From positions 3,286,001 to 3,350,000 of the forward strand of contig NZ_CP091851.1 in NCBI RefSeq assembly GCF_022059845.1: a DNA stretch of 64,000 nucleotides. Reading direction: 5' to 3'. Numbering within the stretch: the first letter of the stretch is position 1; the number at the start of each line of letters is the position of its first letter. Made by a program: the position numbers and the translations under genes. The notes under the pieces are model-generated. The model saw nothing but the letters and a program-made list of their open reading frames with translations. It had not been told where the DNA came from and made no database searches. Source of the stretch: Terrirubrum flagellatum (GTDB lineage: Bacteria > Pseudomonadota > Alphaproteobacteria > Rhizobiales > Beijerinckiaceae). Positions 36,064-45,288 of the stretch are shown here, piece after piece.

Positions 36064-36900
36064 ATGCCAACCGTAACCACAAAAGACGGCGTCGAGATCT
36101 TCTACAAGGATTGGGGGCCGAAGAACGCGCAACCCATCGTCTTTCATCATGGCTGGCCGCTCAGCTCCGACGACTGGGACGCGCAAATGCTCTTTTTTCT
36201 CGCCAAGGGCTATCGCGTCATCGCGCATGATCGCCGCGGCCATGGACGTTCGTCGCAGGTGTGGGACGGCCACGACATGGATCATTACGCCGCTGACGCT
36301 TCAGCCGTGATGGAGCATCTCGATCTCAAAAGCGCCGTTCATATCGGCCACTCCACCGGCGGCGGCCAGGTCGCGCGCTATGTCGCGAAACATGGCGAGC
36401 CGCAGGGCCGCGTCGCCAAAGCGGTGCTGGTCAGCGCGGTGCCGCCGCTGATGGTCAAGACTGAAAAGAATCCCGGCGGATTGCCGATCGAAGTGTTCGA
36501 CGGGTTTCGCGCGGCGCTCGCCGCCAATCGCGCGCAGTTTTTCCTCGATGTGCCGACAGGTCCCTTCTATGGCTACAACAGGCCGGGCGCAAAAATCGAT
36601 CAGGGCGTGATCTGGAACTGGTGGCGCCAGGGCATGATGGGCGGCGCCAAGGCGCATTATGATGGCATCAAGGCCTTCTCGGAAACCGATCAGACGGATG
36701 ATCTCAAGGCGATCAGCGTGCCGACTCTCGTCATGCATGGCGATGACGACCAGATCGTTCCGATCGGCGCATCCGCGCATGAGTCGATCAAGCATCTCAA
36801 GAATGGAACGCTCAAGGTCTATCCCGGCTATCCCCATGGCATGCTGACGACGAACGCCGATGTTCTGAACGCCGACCTGCTTGCGTTCGTGAAAGGCTGA
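36064..36900 (+). CDS. alpha/beta hydrolase (non-heme chloroperoxidase/esterase class)
   Basis: 278 residues from the ATG at 36064 behind GAGGAAAGG, which gives the family start [18 protein letters not shown]. The catalytic Ser is in [10 protein letters not shown], the Asp in [10 protein letters not shown] and the His in [20 protein letters not shown] and [12 protein letters not shown] are typical of the chloroperoxidase/aryl-esterase group. It stands alone between the phn operon and a strong terminator. The natural ester or lactone is unknown. Confidence 0.88.
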   Translation: MPTVTTKDGVEIFYKDWGPKNAQPIVFHHGWPLSSDDWDAQMLFFLAKGYRVIAHDRRGHGRSSQVWDGHDMDHYAADASAVMEHLDLKSAVHIGHSTGGGQVARYVAKHGEPQGRVAKAVLVSAVPPLMVKTEKNPGGLPIEVFDGFRAALAANRAQFFLDVPTGPFYGYNRPGAKIDQGVIWNWWRQGMMGGAKAHYDGIKAFSETDQTDDLKAISVPTLVMHGDDDQIVPIGASAHESIKHLKNGTLKVYPGYPHGMLTTNADVLNADLLAFVKG

Positions 36901-36919
36901 CCCGCGGTCGCGCTACGCG

Positions 36920-36950
36920 GGGCGGGCGCTCGCACGGCGCCCGCCCTTTG
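36920..36950. terminator. GC-rich terminator hairpin after the hydrolase gene
   Basis: Arms GGGCGGGCGC (36920-36929) and GCGCCCGCCC (36937-36946) pair perfectly over 10 bp around a seven-base loop. They are followed by TTTG on the plus strand. The position 19 bp after the hydrolase stop fits a Rho-independent terminator, although the T-run is short. Confidence 0.7.
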
Positions 36951-37209
36951 CTCATCATTTCGCCGCGTCGCCGCTCGCGGCCATTCCCTGACCGAAACTA
37001 GGAAATAAATCCTTGACAGCGTCACGCTCCTGAGGCACAAGAGGACGACGCTCGGATATTGCGACCGGCGACCGAGCCCCGATCACCCCCTCCTCCCAAA
37101 TTCCATCTGCCGCCTTCTGCGGCCGAATCCTTGGCTCCGGCGCCGAATCCGCGGGCGAACGGAGAAGAATTCGGCCGGCGCCCGCCCGCAATTCGATCGT
37201 TTGGCGCCT

Positions 37210-37224
37210 CACAAGCTGCTTGTG
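37210..37224. promoter_or_regulatory. candidate operator of the GntR regulator
   Basis: CACAAG-CTG-CTTGTG is a perfect inverted repeat of six-base arms, 30 bp upstream of the preferred regulator start. FadR-type GntR proteins commonly bind short palindromes with TTGT/ACAA halves. If translation began at the TTG at 37201, the site would be coding instead. Confidence 0.4.
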
Positions 37225-37254
37225 AAATCTGACAAACGGAGTCAGTCTTCTCCG

Positions 37255-38031
37255 ATGTTCGACGCCTCGTCGCCTTTCGCACGCCTCGCCACGCCGCCCG
37301 GAGCTGAGCCGCGCATCGAGACCGCCACGCGCAGACTGAGGCAGGCCGTCGTCTCCTGCGATCTCGCGCCGGGCGCGTTCGTCAACGAAGCCTCTCTTGT
37401 CGAGCGCTTCAGCCTCGGACGGGCGGGCGTGCGCGTCGCCCTGACGGCGCTGTCGGCGGCTGGATTCGTATCCCGCCATGCGCGGCAGGGATGGCGGATC
37501 GCGCCTATTGATGGCCGCCTCGTCGAAGCCGTGCTGGATGCGCGCCGGAGGCTCGAACCGTCGCTCGCCACCCTTCGCCCGACCGACGCCGATCGCAAGA
37601 CGCTGCTTCAGCTTTCCGAAACCGTCGCCGCCGCCTCCGGCAGGACGGAGCGCGCCGCGCTGGCGACCGCTCGCGCCGCCGACCGGCAATTGCGCAATCT
37701 TCTCGCCGCCGCCGCAGACGACATTGGTCGCCGCTGGTTCGCGGATATGTGGGACCATGCCGACCGCATCATCCGCTCTCTCGATCTTGCGGGGCATCCT
37801 ATTCCGGCCGACGATCGGCGCGCGCTGATCGATGCGATCGCCGCCGGCGACGAGACCACAGCGCGACAAGCGATCGAACAGGACATCGAGCGCTATGCGA
37901 CCGCCGTGGCGCGCGGACTGATGGCGACCGACGCGCGGCGCCAGGAGCCCGCGCCAAGATCAGCGCGACGCCGGCTCGCAAGACCGGCCGCGTCCATCAG
38001 GATCGAAACAAACAACAGGGCGAAGGAGTAG
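37255..38031 (+). CDS. GntR-family regulator (FCD-type)
   Basis: About 258 residues; a TTG at 37201 gives 18 more. An N-terminal winged helix (TRRLRQAVVSCDLAPGAFVNEASLVERFSLGRAGVRVALTAL, with GFVSRHARQGWRIAP as the wing) precedes an all-helical FCD-like domain (VLDARRRLEPSLATL ... MWDHADRIIRSL). The gene lies five bases before the first binding protein of the peptide importer and probably controls it. Ligand specificity cannot be seen. Confidence 0.8.
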   Translation: MFDASSPFARLATPPGAEPRIETATRRLRQAVVSCDLAPGAFVNEASLVERFSLGRAGVRVALTALSAAGFVSRHARQGWRIAPIDGRLVEAVLDARRRLEPSLATLRPTDADRKTLLQLSETVAAASGRTERAALATARAADRQLRNLLAAAADDIGRRWFADMWDHADRIIRSLDLAGHPIPADDRRALIDAIAAGDETTARQAIEQDIERYATAVARGLMATDARRQEPAPRSARRRLARPAASIRIETNNRAKE

Positions 38032-38035
38032 GGCT

Positions 38036-39544
38036 ATGGCGCTTCGTTTGAATCACGCTCGTTCGGCCGCCGCGCTCGGCGCGCTGGCGATCCTCATCTC
38101 GACGCCGGCTTACGCCTCGAAGGATCGCTTCGTCATCGATCTCGTGAACGAGCCTTCGTCGCTCGATCCGCAGGTGCAATGGAATCCCGACAGCTACTAT
38201 GTCTATCGCAATATCTTCGACAATCTCGTGACGCGCGACGACAAGGGCGAGATCGTCCCGCAGGTCGCGACCTCATGGAAATATCTCTCGGACAGCGAGA
38301 TCGAATTCGAGCTGCGCTCCGATATCACCTTTCATGACGGCTCCAAGCTCACGGCCGATGACGTCGTCTACAGCATCAAGCGCATCACCGATCCGAAATT
38401 CGCGAGCCCGCAGCTCAGCCAGTTCGACAAGATCAGCGAAGCGACGGCGGTCTCGCCGACGAAGGTGAAGCTGACGACGAATGGGCCTTATCCCGCACTG
38501 CTCGCACAGCTCGTCAAGCTCTCGATCATTCCGAAGAAGATCGTCGAGGAGGTCGGCAAGGACGCGTTCAATCTGAAGCCAGTCGGCAGCGGCCCCTACA
38601 AGTTCGAGGGCTGGCAGCGCGGCGTCTCGGTGACGGTGACGCGCAACGACGCCTATTGGGGAACCAAGGGTCCCTTCCCGACTGTCGTGTTTCGCGCGGT
38701 TCCTGACGGCGCGACGCGTCTTGCGAATTTGCAGACGGGATCGAGCGATCTCGGCGTCACGCTCGACAGCGACCAGGCGGCGCAGCTCAAATCATCGCCG
38801 CAGGCGCAAGCGCTCACCGGTCTCACCGAGCGCGTCGCCTATGTCAGGCTCAACACGACGAAGCCGCCCTTCGACAATCCGAAGCTGCGTCTCGCCGCCG
38901 CCTACGCCATCGACAAGGACGGCATGACCGACGGCATTCTCGGCGGCTTCGACAAGCCCGTGTCGGAGCTTCTGACCCCGGCGATCTTCGGCTGGATCGA
39001 CGACATCAAGGCGCCGGGTTACGACCTTGCGAAGGCGAAGGCTCTTGTCGCCGAAGCCGGCCTAGTTGCGAAAACGGAAGTCGATCTCGCGACGTCGCCC
39101 GTGTTCGACCAGCGCATCGTGCAGGCGATCCAGCAGCAGCTTCGCGAAGCCGGCTTCAATGTGAAGATCGCCATGACTGACGTCGCGACCTATCTCAAGC
39201 GCGCGCAGGCGGGACCCGAGCAGACCTCGATGGTTGGTTTCGGCCGCTGGTCCTGCGCCTGCCAGGATGCGGACGGCGTGCTCTTCCCGCTTCTGCATAG
39301 GAGCAGCGGATGGTCGGCCTATCGCAATCCCAAGGTCGATCAGCTTCTCGAAGAGGCGCGTCAGACGCTCGATAAGAACAAGCGGCTCGCCGCCTATCGC
39401 GCGGTGCATGAGATCGTCGCGCAGGATGTGCCGGTCATTCCGCTTTATCAGTCGGCGGTTCTCTATGGCGCGACAAAACATCTGCAATGGAAGCCGACGC
39501 CGAACGAAAGCATGTTCCTCAATCGCATGAGCTGGAAGGACTGA
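38036..39544 (+). CDS. oligopeptide-type ABC substrate-binding protein (family 5), copy A
   Basis: A 502-residue DppA/GsiB-like protein with a signal peptide (AAALGALAILISTPAYA). The family 5 core includes EPSSLDPQVQWNPDSYY, FHDGSKLTADDVVYSIKRI and KPVGSGPYKFEGWQRG. The start has AAGGAG upstream. A second, closely similar binding protein follows 66 bp later. Permeases, an SDR, a GGT-like enzyme and two ATPases complete the operon, pointing to import and processing of a small peptide-like compound. Confidence 0.87.
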   Translation: MALRLNHARSAAALGALAILISTPAYASKDRFVIDLVNEPSSLDPQVQWNPDSYYVYRNIFDNLVTRDDKGEIVPQVATSWKYLSDSEIEFELRSDITFHDGSKLTADDVVYSIKRITDPKFASPQLSQFDKISEATAVSPTKVKLTTNGPYPALLAQLVKLSIIPKKIVEEVGKDAFNLKPVGSGPYKFEGWQRGVSVTVTRNDAYWGTKGPFPTVVFRAVPDGATRLANLQTGSSDLGVTLDSDQAAQLKSSPQAQALTGLTERVAYVRLNTTKPPFDNPKLRLAAAYAIDKDGMTDGILGGFDKPVSELLTPAIFGWIDDIKAPGYDLAKAKALVAEAGLVAKTEVDLATSPVFDQRIVQAIQQQLREAGFNVKIAMTDVATYLKRAQAGPEQTSMVGFGRWSCACQDADGVLFPLLHRSSGWSAYRNPKVDQLLEEARQTLDKNKRLAAYRAVHEIVAQDVPVIPLYQSAVLYGATKHLQWKPTPNESMFLNRMSWKD

Positions 39545-39610
39545 ATCGATTTCATTGTCGGGACGAGCGTGGCCTGCCGCGAGGCTGGCGATTTCAGGGG
39601 GAGATCACAG

Positions 39611-41116
39611 ATGCTGAGAACACATCGCCATCTCGCGCGCATTCTTGTCGCGGCGCTCGTTGGCCTGTCGTCGGGCGCGGCGCTCGCCGCAAAGGACAAG
39701 ATCACGATCGATCTCGTCGGCGAGCCCAACTCGCTCGATCCGCATGTGCAGTGGAATCCGGACAGCTACTACGTCTATCGCAACATCTTCGACAATCTCC
39801 TGACGCGGGACGACAAGGGCGAAATCGCGCCGCAGATCGCGACCTCGTGGAAATATCTCTCGGACACGCGGATTGAGTTCCAGATCCGCGACGACGTCAC
39901 ATTCCATGACGGGAAGAAGCTGACCGCCGAGGACGTCGCCTATAGCGTCAAGCGCATCACCGATCCGAAATTCGCGAGCCCGCAGCTCGGCCAGTTCGAC
40001 AAGATCACCGACGCCGTCGCGAACGATGCGAAGACGGTGACGCTGACGACCAACGGCGCCTATCCCGCGCTGCTGGCGCAGCTCGCCAAGCTCTCGATCG
40101 TGCCGAAGCATGTGGTCGAAGCGGTTGGCAAGGATGCGTTCAATCTCAAGCCCGTGGGCAGTGGCCCCTACAAGTTCGATGTCTGGCAGCGCGGCGTCTC
40201 GGTGACGCTGGCGCGCAACGACGCCTATTGGGGGCCGAAGGGCGCATTCCCGATCGCCGTGTTCCGCGCCATTCCCGACGCGGCGACGCGCACCGCCAAT
40301 CTTCTCGCCGGCGCCAGCGATCTCGCCGCCAATCTCGACGGCGATCTCGCCGCGCAGTTGAAGACATCGGCGAAAGCGAAACCCGCGCCCGTGCTCACCG
40401 AGCGCGTCGCCTATGTCGCGATGAATGTGCAGCGCGAGCCGATGAACGACCCGAAGATCCGGCAGGCGATCGCCTACGCCATCGACAAGCAGGCGATCAC
40501 CGAAGGCGTGCTTGGCGGTTATGAAAAGCCGATGCCGGAAGTTCTGACGCCGGCGCATGCGGGATGGGTCGCAGGAATCAAGGACCATCCCTACGATCTC
40601 GCGAAAGCAAAGGCGCTGATCGCGGAAGCCGGACCGAAGGCGAAGCAGGAGATCTCGCTCGTCACCGCGCCGGTCTATGACCAGCGCGTGGTGCAGGCTA
40701 TCCAGCAGATGCTCAATCAAGCCGGCCTCAATGTGAAGATCGAGATGACCGATATGGGCCAATGGCTGAGGCGCATGCAGAGCGGCGCGGATTCCATTCC
40801 GCAAATGGCCTTCAGCCGGTGGTCCTGCGGCTGCCAGGACGCGGACGGCGTGCTGTTCCCGTTGCTGCATTCGTCGAGCGCCTGGGCCAACGCGAAAGAC
40901 AAGGGAATCGACTCGGCTCTCGAAGAGGCGCGACAGACGCTCGACGCCAACAAGCGGCTGGCGCTCTACAAGACGGTGCATGAGCGCGTGGCGAGCGAGA
41001 ATTATGTGATCCCGCTCTATCAGGCCGCGGTGATCTACGGGACGGCGAAGAATCTGGAATGGACGCCTACTCCCAACGAAAGCATCTTCCTCAACCGCAT
41101 GAGCTGGAAGGACTGA
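39611..41116 (+). CDS. oligopeptide-type ABC substrate-binding protein (family 5), copy B
   Basis: About 501 residues from an ATG at 39611 with GGGGGAG upstream; 14 extra codons upstream lack support. The signal peptide is LARILVAALVGLSSGAALA. It matches copy A block by block (EPNSLDPHVQWNPDSYY, FHDGKKLTAEDVAYSVKRI, RWSCGCQDADGVLFPLLH against RWSCACQDADGVLFPLLH), so it is a tandem duplicate. Differences cluster in the ligand-binding lobe segments, so the two may carry different ligands to one permease. Confidence 0.87.
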   Translation: MLRTHRHLARILVAALVGLSSGAALAAKDKITIDLVGEPNSLDPHVQWNPDSYYVYRNIFDNLLTRDDKGEIAPQIATSWKYLSDTRIEFQIRDDVTFHDGKKLTAEDVAYSVKRITDPKFASPQLGQFDKITDAVANDAKTVTLTTNGAYPALLAQLAKLSIVPKHVVEAVGKDAFNLKPVGSGPYKFDVWQRGVSVTLARNDAYWGPKGAFPIAVFRAIPDAATRTANLLAGASDLAANLDGDLAAQLKTSAKAKPAPVLTERVAYVAMNVQREPMNDPKIRQAIAYAIDKQAITEGVLGGYEKPMPEVLTPAHAGWVAGIKDHPYDLAKAKALIAEAGPKAKQEISLVTAPVYDQRVVQAIQQMLNQAGLNVKIEMTDMGQWLRRMQSGADSIPQMAFSRWSCGCQDADGVLFPLLHSSSAWANAKDKGIDSALEEARQTLDANKRLALYKTVHERVASENYVIPLYQAAVIYGTAKNLEWTPTPNESIFLNRMSWKD

Positions 41117-41129
41117 GTTTTCCAGGGAT

Positions 41130-42056
41130 ATGCAGGGGTTTCTGTTCAAGCGACTGGGTCAGGCGTTCATCACCATCTTTGGCGTGGCGACGCTGATCTT
41201 CTTCGTGCAGCGTCTGACCGGAGACCCCACCTATCTCCTCGTGCCGGAGACGGCGACGCAGGCTGACATCGATGCGCTGCGTCACGCGCTCGGCTTTGAC
41301 CGGCCGCTATTCACGCAGTTCTTAAGTTTCCTCGCCGATCTCGCGCGCTTCGATCTCGGCCAGTCGGTCGTGCAGCGCGTGCCGGTGTCGACGATCATCG
41401 CCTCGCGCATGCCTTATACGCTGATGCTGGCGGGCGGCGCGCTGATGGTGGCCTGCGGCATCGGCATTCCCATCGGCGTGCTACTTGCGCTCTATCGCGA
41501 CACCGCGATCGCGAGGATCGCCGCCGGGCTCGTGCTCGCGGCTCAGAGCATGCCAACCTTCTGGAGCGGCATCCTGATGATCCTCGTCTTCGCGGTGACG
41601 CTCGGCTGGCTGCCGCCCTCCTCCACCGGTGGGCTTTCGCATCTCGTGATGCCCTCGATCGCGCTGGGGCTGCTCAGCATGGCGACATTCGCCCGCATCA
41701 CACGCGCCGCGCTGCTCGATGAACTCTCGAAGGACTATGTGCGCACGGCCCGCGCCCGCGGCGTGCGCACGACCCGTCTTTTATTCCGCCATGTCGCGCG
41801 TAACGCCTCGATCCCGATCATCACGGTCGCGGCGCTCGAAATCTCGAACCTGCTCGCCGGCGCTGTCATCGTCGAAACCGTGTTCGCCTGGCCAGGCATC
41901 GGCCAGGTGACGGTGCAGGCGATTCTGGCGCGCGATTTTCTCATCGTGCAGGGCGTGGTGCTGCTCGGCGCCTTTGTCACCGTTCTGCTCAATCTCATCT
42001 CCGACATTCTCTACAGCGTCGTCGATCCCCGCATCATGCTTGAGGCCAAGGCATGA
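41130..42056 (+). CDS. oligopeptide-type ABC permease (DppB class)
   Basis: A 308-residue inner-membrane permease beginning LFKRLGQAFITIFGVATLIFFVQRLTGDPT, the classic DppB/OppB start, with coupling loop DYVRTARARGVRTTRLLFRHVARNA. The ATG overlaps nothing and the stop overlaps DppC by four bases. Family-typical helices are intact. Confidence 0.9.
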   Translation: MQGFLFKRLGQAFITIFGVATLIFFVQRLTGDPTYLLVPETATQADIDALRHALGFDRPLFTQFLSFLADLARFDLGQSVVQRVPVSTIIASRMPYTLMLAGGALMVACGIGIPIGVLLALYRDTAIARIAAGLVLAAQSMPTFWSGILMILVFAVTLGWLPPSSTGGLSHLVMPSIALGLLSMATFARITRAALLDELSKDYVRTARARGVRTTRLLFRHVARNASIPIITVAALEISNLLAGAVIVETVFAWPGIGQVTVQAILARDFLIVQGVVLLGAFVTVLLNLISDILYSVVDPRIMLEAKA

Positions 42057-42904
42057 GCGGCGGCGCGCCAACGGGTAAAGCGAAGCGGCTCCGGCTCGGA
42101 CGCTGGTGGCCCGTCGTCATCATTGTGCTGTTTGCGCTGGCGGCGATCTTCGCGCCGCTGATTGCGCCCTATGATCCCAATTTCCAGAATCTCATCGGGC
42201 GCCTCAAGCCGCCGGGAACGACGTCGCGCGCCTATTACTATGCGCTCGGCAGCGACGAGCTCGGCCGCGATCTTTTGAGCCGCATCATCTATGGCTCGCG
42301 CGTCTCGCTGATCGTCGCTTTCGCCTCGGTGCTCATCTCAGGCGTCGTCGGCGTGACGCTCGGAATGATCGCGGGCTACAGGCGCGGCGCGATCGAGATC
42401 GTCGTCATGCGCATTGTCGACGTGTTCCTGTCGGTGCCGGCCGTGCTGCTCGCGATCATCACCGTCGCGGTGCTTGGCCCCAGCCTCATCAATGTCATCA
42501 TGGTGCTCGCGCTGACGCGCTGGCCGCGTTACGCCCGCGTCGCCTATAGCCAGACGCTCTCCGTCGTGACGATGCCCTATGTCAAGCTGTCGGCGTTGAT
42601 GGGCGCGGGGTCGCTGCGCGTGCTCTTCCGCCATGTGCTGCCCAACATCATCGGCGCGGTCAGCGTGGTCGCGACGCTCGAATTCGGCCTGATGGTGCTG
42701 TTTGAAGCCGGCCTCTCCTTCCTCGGCCTCGGCGTGCAGCCGCCGACCGCGAGCTGGGGCGCCATGCTCAGCACTGGGCGCAACTATGTCGCGACCGCCT
42801 GGTGGGTGGCGACGCTGCCGGGCCTTTGTCTTTTCGCGCTCGTGCTCGCAGTCAATCTGACCGGCGACGCGGTGCGCGACCGCCTCGACCCCCGTTTTCG
42901 CTGA
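42053..42904 (+). CDS. oligopeptide-type ABC permease (DppC class)
   Basis: A 283-residue permease with N-terminal helix WWPVVIIVLFALAAIFAPLIAPYDP. Other blocks are LGSDELGRDLLSRIIYGSRVSL, the OppC signature, and coupling loop SVVTMPYVKLSALMGAGSLRVLFRHVLPNI. It partners the DppB-type protein. The SDR gene starts 12 bp after its stop, inside the transporter operon. Confidence 0.9.
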   Translation: MSGGAPTGKAKRLRLGRWWPVVIIVLFALAAIFAPLIAPYDPNFQNLIGRLKPPGTTSRAYYYALGSDELGRDLLSRIIYGSRVSLIVAFASVLISGVVGVTLGMIAGYRRGAIEIVVMRIVDVFLSVPAVLLAIITVAVLGPSLINVIMVLALTRWPRYARVAYSQTLSVVTMPYVKLSALMGAGSLRVLFRHVLPNIIGAVSVVATLEFGLMVLFEAGLSFLGLGVQPPTASWGAMLSTGRNYVATAWWVATLPGLCLFALVLAVNLTGDAVRDRLDPRFR

Positions 42905-42915
42905 GAGACAAAATC

Positions 42916-43701
42916 ATGTTCGACGACATCAAGGGCAAACGCGCGATCGTGACCGGTGCATGCGGCGTCATCGGCCGCTGGATCGTGGAGACGCTTCACA
43001 ACGCCGGCGCTATTCTCGCGCTGACCGATGCACGCGGCGATGATCTCGACAAGCTCTCGTCGGAGCTGAAGCTCTCGGGCGAGAGCTTCGTGAAGACAGC
43101 CGATCTCACGAGCGAAGCCTCGATCAAGGCCTTCACCGACGAAGTCGGCAAGCGCTGGGGCGCTGCCGACATTCTCGTCAACAATGCCGGCATCTATCCC
43201 AGCGGATTCCTGCTCGACATTTCGACGGAAGAATTCGACCGCATCTTCTCCGTCAATCTGCGCGCGCCCTTCATTCTGACGCGCGAGATCGCGACGCAGA
43301 TGGTGAAGAAGAAAGTGAAGGGCTCGATCATCAACATTTCCTCCGGCGCGTCGCGGAAGATGCGCCGCACCGTCGTGCCCTATTGCACCTCGAAGACGGC
43401 GCTTGACCGGTTGACGAAGGGCTTCGGCGTCGAGCTCGCGGAGTTCGGCATCCGCGTCAACGCGCTCGAGCCCGGTTTCGCCGCCGGCAGCAAGGTCAGC
43501 GATCTCACCGACGCGCATATCCAGAGCACGATCTCGCAGATTCCGCTGGGACGCCCCTCCTCGCGCGAAGATGTCGGCAACGGGCTGCTCTATCTCGCGA
43601 GCGACGCCTCGGCTTACGTCACCGGTGCGACGCTCACCATCGATGGCGGCAATTCGATCGGCTCGCTCGCGGTCCATCAGGACAAGAAGAATCCGCTCTG
43701 A
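42916..43701 (+). CDS. SDR-family oxidoreductase in the peptide-import operon
   Basis: A 261-residue classical SDR with cofactor motif TGACGVIG, NNAG in ILVNNAGIYPSG, catalytic Ser in NISSGASRK and Y-x-x-x-K in VVPYCTSKTAL. The ATG at 42916 gives the normal N-terminus FDDIKGKRAIVTG; the longer frame overlaps dppC. Lying between permeases and a GGT-like enzyme, it probably modifies the imported compound. The substrate is unknown. Confidence 0.85.
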   Translation: MFDDIKGKRAIVTGACGVIGRWIVETLHNAGAILALTDARGDDLDKLSSELKLSGESFVKTADLTSEASIKAFTDEVGKRWGAADILVNNAGIYPSGFLLDISTEEFDRIFSVNLRAPFILTREIATQMVKKKVKGSIINISSGASRKMRRTVVPYCTSKTALDRLTKGFGVELAEFGIRVNALEPGFAAGSKVSDLTDAHIQSTISQIPLGRPSSREDVGNGLLYLASDASAYVTGATLTIDGGNSIGSLAVHQDKKNPL

Positions 43702-43728
43702 GTTCGCAGTTAATTTGATCTGATTTCG

Positions 43729-45288
43729 ATGCAGACCTTCACCCTTCGCAAGGCCGCGGTTCGCTCGCGACACGGACTTGTCGCCGCGCAGAACCGCCAC
43801 GCGGCCGAGGCCGGCGCGGCCGCGCTGGCGCGCGGCGGCAATGCGATGGACGCCGCGATCACGTCAGCGCTCGTGCTCAGCGTCGTCGAGCCCTGGTTGT
43901 CCGGCATCGGCGGCGGCGGATTTCTCGTTCATGCGGATGGGCGCACGGGCGCGACCGAGACGCTCGATTTCAATGTTCGCTCCGCAGCTGGCCTTGATCC
44001 CGCAGACTATCCGCTCGCCGATGCGCAGGCTGGCAACTGGTTCAACTGGCCGTCTGTCGTCGGAGACCGAAACGTCTCGGGCTATCAGTCTGTTTGCGTG
44101 CCCGGCGCCATCGCAGGCTTCGCAGCCGCGCTGGAAAAACATGGCATGATCTCATGGGCCGAGGCGTTGCAGCCGGCGATCGAGCATGCGCGAAAGGGGC
44201 TTGAAATCGACTGGTATGCGGCGCTCTGCATCTCAATCGAATCCGCCAGCCTGGCGCAGGACCCTGTCACATCAGACGTCTTTCTCGATGGCGGCCGCGC
44301 GCCGCGCGCCGCGGACGGGCGCGCGCTGTTGCGAAAGCCGATGCTGCGAAAGGCCGAGCTGCTTGAGAGACTGGCGCAGGCCGGCGCGCGCGATTTCTAT
44401 GAGGGCGAAATCGCGCAGGGCCTCGCGCGCGATCTCGAGAAAGGCGGATCAGCGATCCGCGGCCGCGATCTCGCAAGCTATGAGGTCGCATGGCGGCCGG
44501 CGCTCGCCGGGCGTTATCGTGATTTCGATATTGCAGCTGTTCCCGGCCTCAGCGGCGGGCCAAGCTTTCTCGAAGCCGCGGATGCGCTCAGCCAAAGCAA
44601 CCTTTCTCACAGCAGCTCTTCGGCGGAGGCCGCTCATCTCTACGCCGTCGCGATCCGCAACGCCTATGCGAAACGCCTTACGACTCTCGGCCATGCGGCG
44701 ACGCCGGAAGCGGGCTGCACCTCTCATATCAGCGTCGTCGATCGCGAGGGGACGATGGTCTCGCTCACCAACACGCTCCTGTCGCGCTTCGGCGCGAGAG
44801 TCGCACCGGCAAGCGGCGGCTTCCTCCTCAATAACGGCATGATGTGGTTTGATCCGCGGCCGGGACAGCCGAACAGCATTGCGCCCGATGCGAAGCCGCT
44901 CGCCAATATGTGCCCGCTCGTGCTGAGCCAGAACGGAAAGCCCGTGATGGCGATCGGCGCCGCCGGCGGCCGCACGATTTTTCCGACTGTGCTGCAGCTT
45001 GTTTCGGCTGTCGCTGATTTCGGCCTCTCGCTCGAAGACGCGGTTCATCGCCCGCGCATCGACGCCTCGACGCCGCGCATCAAGATCGACGCGCGGGCCG
45101 AACCCGATGTCGCGGCCGCCGTCGCGCAGGATTTTCCGGTCGAGATCGTCGAGGACACGCTTTATCCCGTGAACTTCTCGGTTCCCTCCGCGGTGATGCG
45201 CGAAATCGATGGCGGATTTGTCGGCATGGCGCATCCGACGAGTCCATGGGCGGCCGTTGTGGCGCCCGACGCGGCGACATCGGCATGA
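43729..45288 (+). CDS. gamma-glutamyltransferase-family protein
   Basis: A 519-residue Ntn-hydrolase with the GGT signature block GIGGGGFLVHADG. The autoprocessing and nucleophilic Thr331 lies in GCTSHISVVDREGTMVSLTNTLLSRFG, and GFLLNNGMMWFDP and AIGAAGGRTIFPTVLQL follow, so the catalytic residue is intact. No signal peptide is visible at the N-terminus (MQTFTLRKAAVRSRHG), unlike secreted GGTs. A cytoplasmic enzyme acting on imported gamma-glutamyl compounds is therefore likely. It overlaps the DppD-type gene by four bases. Confidence 0.88.
   Translation: MQTFTLRKAAVRSRHGLVAAQNRHAAEAGAAALARGGNAMDAAITSALVLSVVEPWLSGIGGGGFLVHADGRTGATETLDFNVRSAAGLDPADYPLADAQAGNWFNWPSVVGDRNVSGYQSVCVPGAIAGFAAALEKHGMISWAEALQPAIEHARKGLEIDWYAALCISIESASLAQDPVTSDVFLDGGRAPRAADGRALLRKPMLRKAELLERLAQAGARDFYEGEIAQGLARDLEKGGSAIRGRDLASYEVAWRPALAGRYRDFDIAAVPGLSGGPSFLEAADALSQSNLSHSSSSAEAAHLYAVAIRNAYAKRLTTLGHAATPEAGCTSHISVVDREGTMVSLTNTLLSRFGARVAPASGGFLLNNGMMWFDPRPGQPNSIAPDAKPLANMCPLVLSQNGKPVMAIGAAGGRTIFPTVLQLVSAVADFGLSLEDAVHRPRIDASTPRIKIDARAEPDVAAAVAQDFPVEIVEDTLYPVNFSVPSAVMREIDGGFVGMAHPTSPWAAVVAPDAATSA

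Larger units (their letters stand above)
36901..37254. other. 354-bp intergenic region: terminator and GntR-gene upstream region
   Basis: It starts with the 36920-36946 GC hairpin. It then holds a TTGACA at 37013-37018 without a convincing -10, and ends with a CACAAG-CTG-CTTGTG inverted repeat (37210-37224) close to the GntR start. No reading frame with family resemblance was found. Confidence 0.5.

Noticed and set aside
39605-41149. Open frame of 514 codons opposite binding protein copy B
   Set aside because: It mirrors the codon pattern of the real gene and lacks any recognisable domain.
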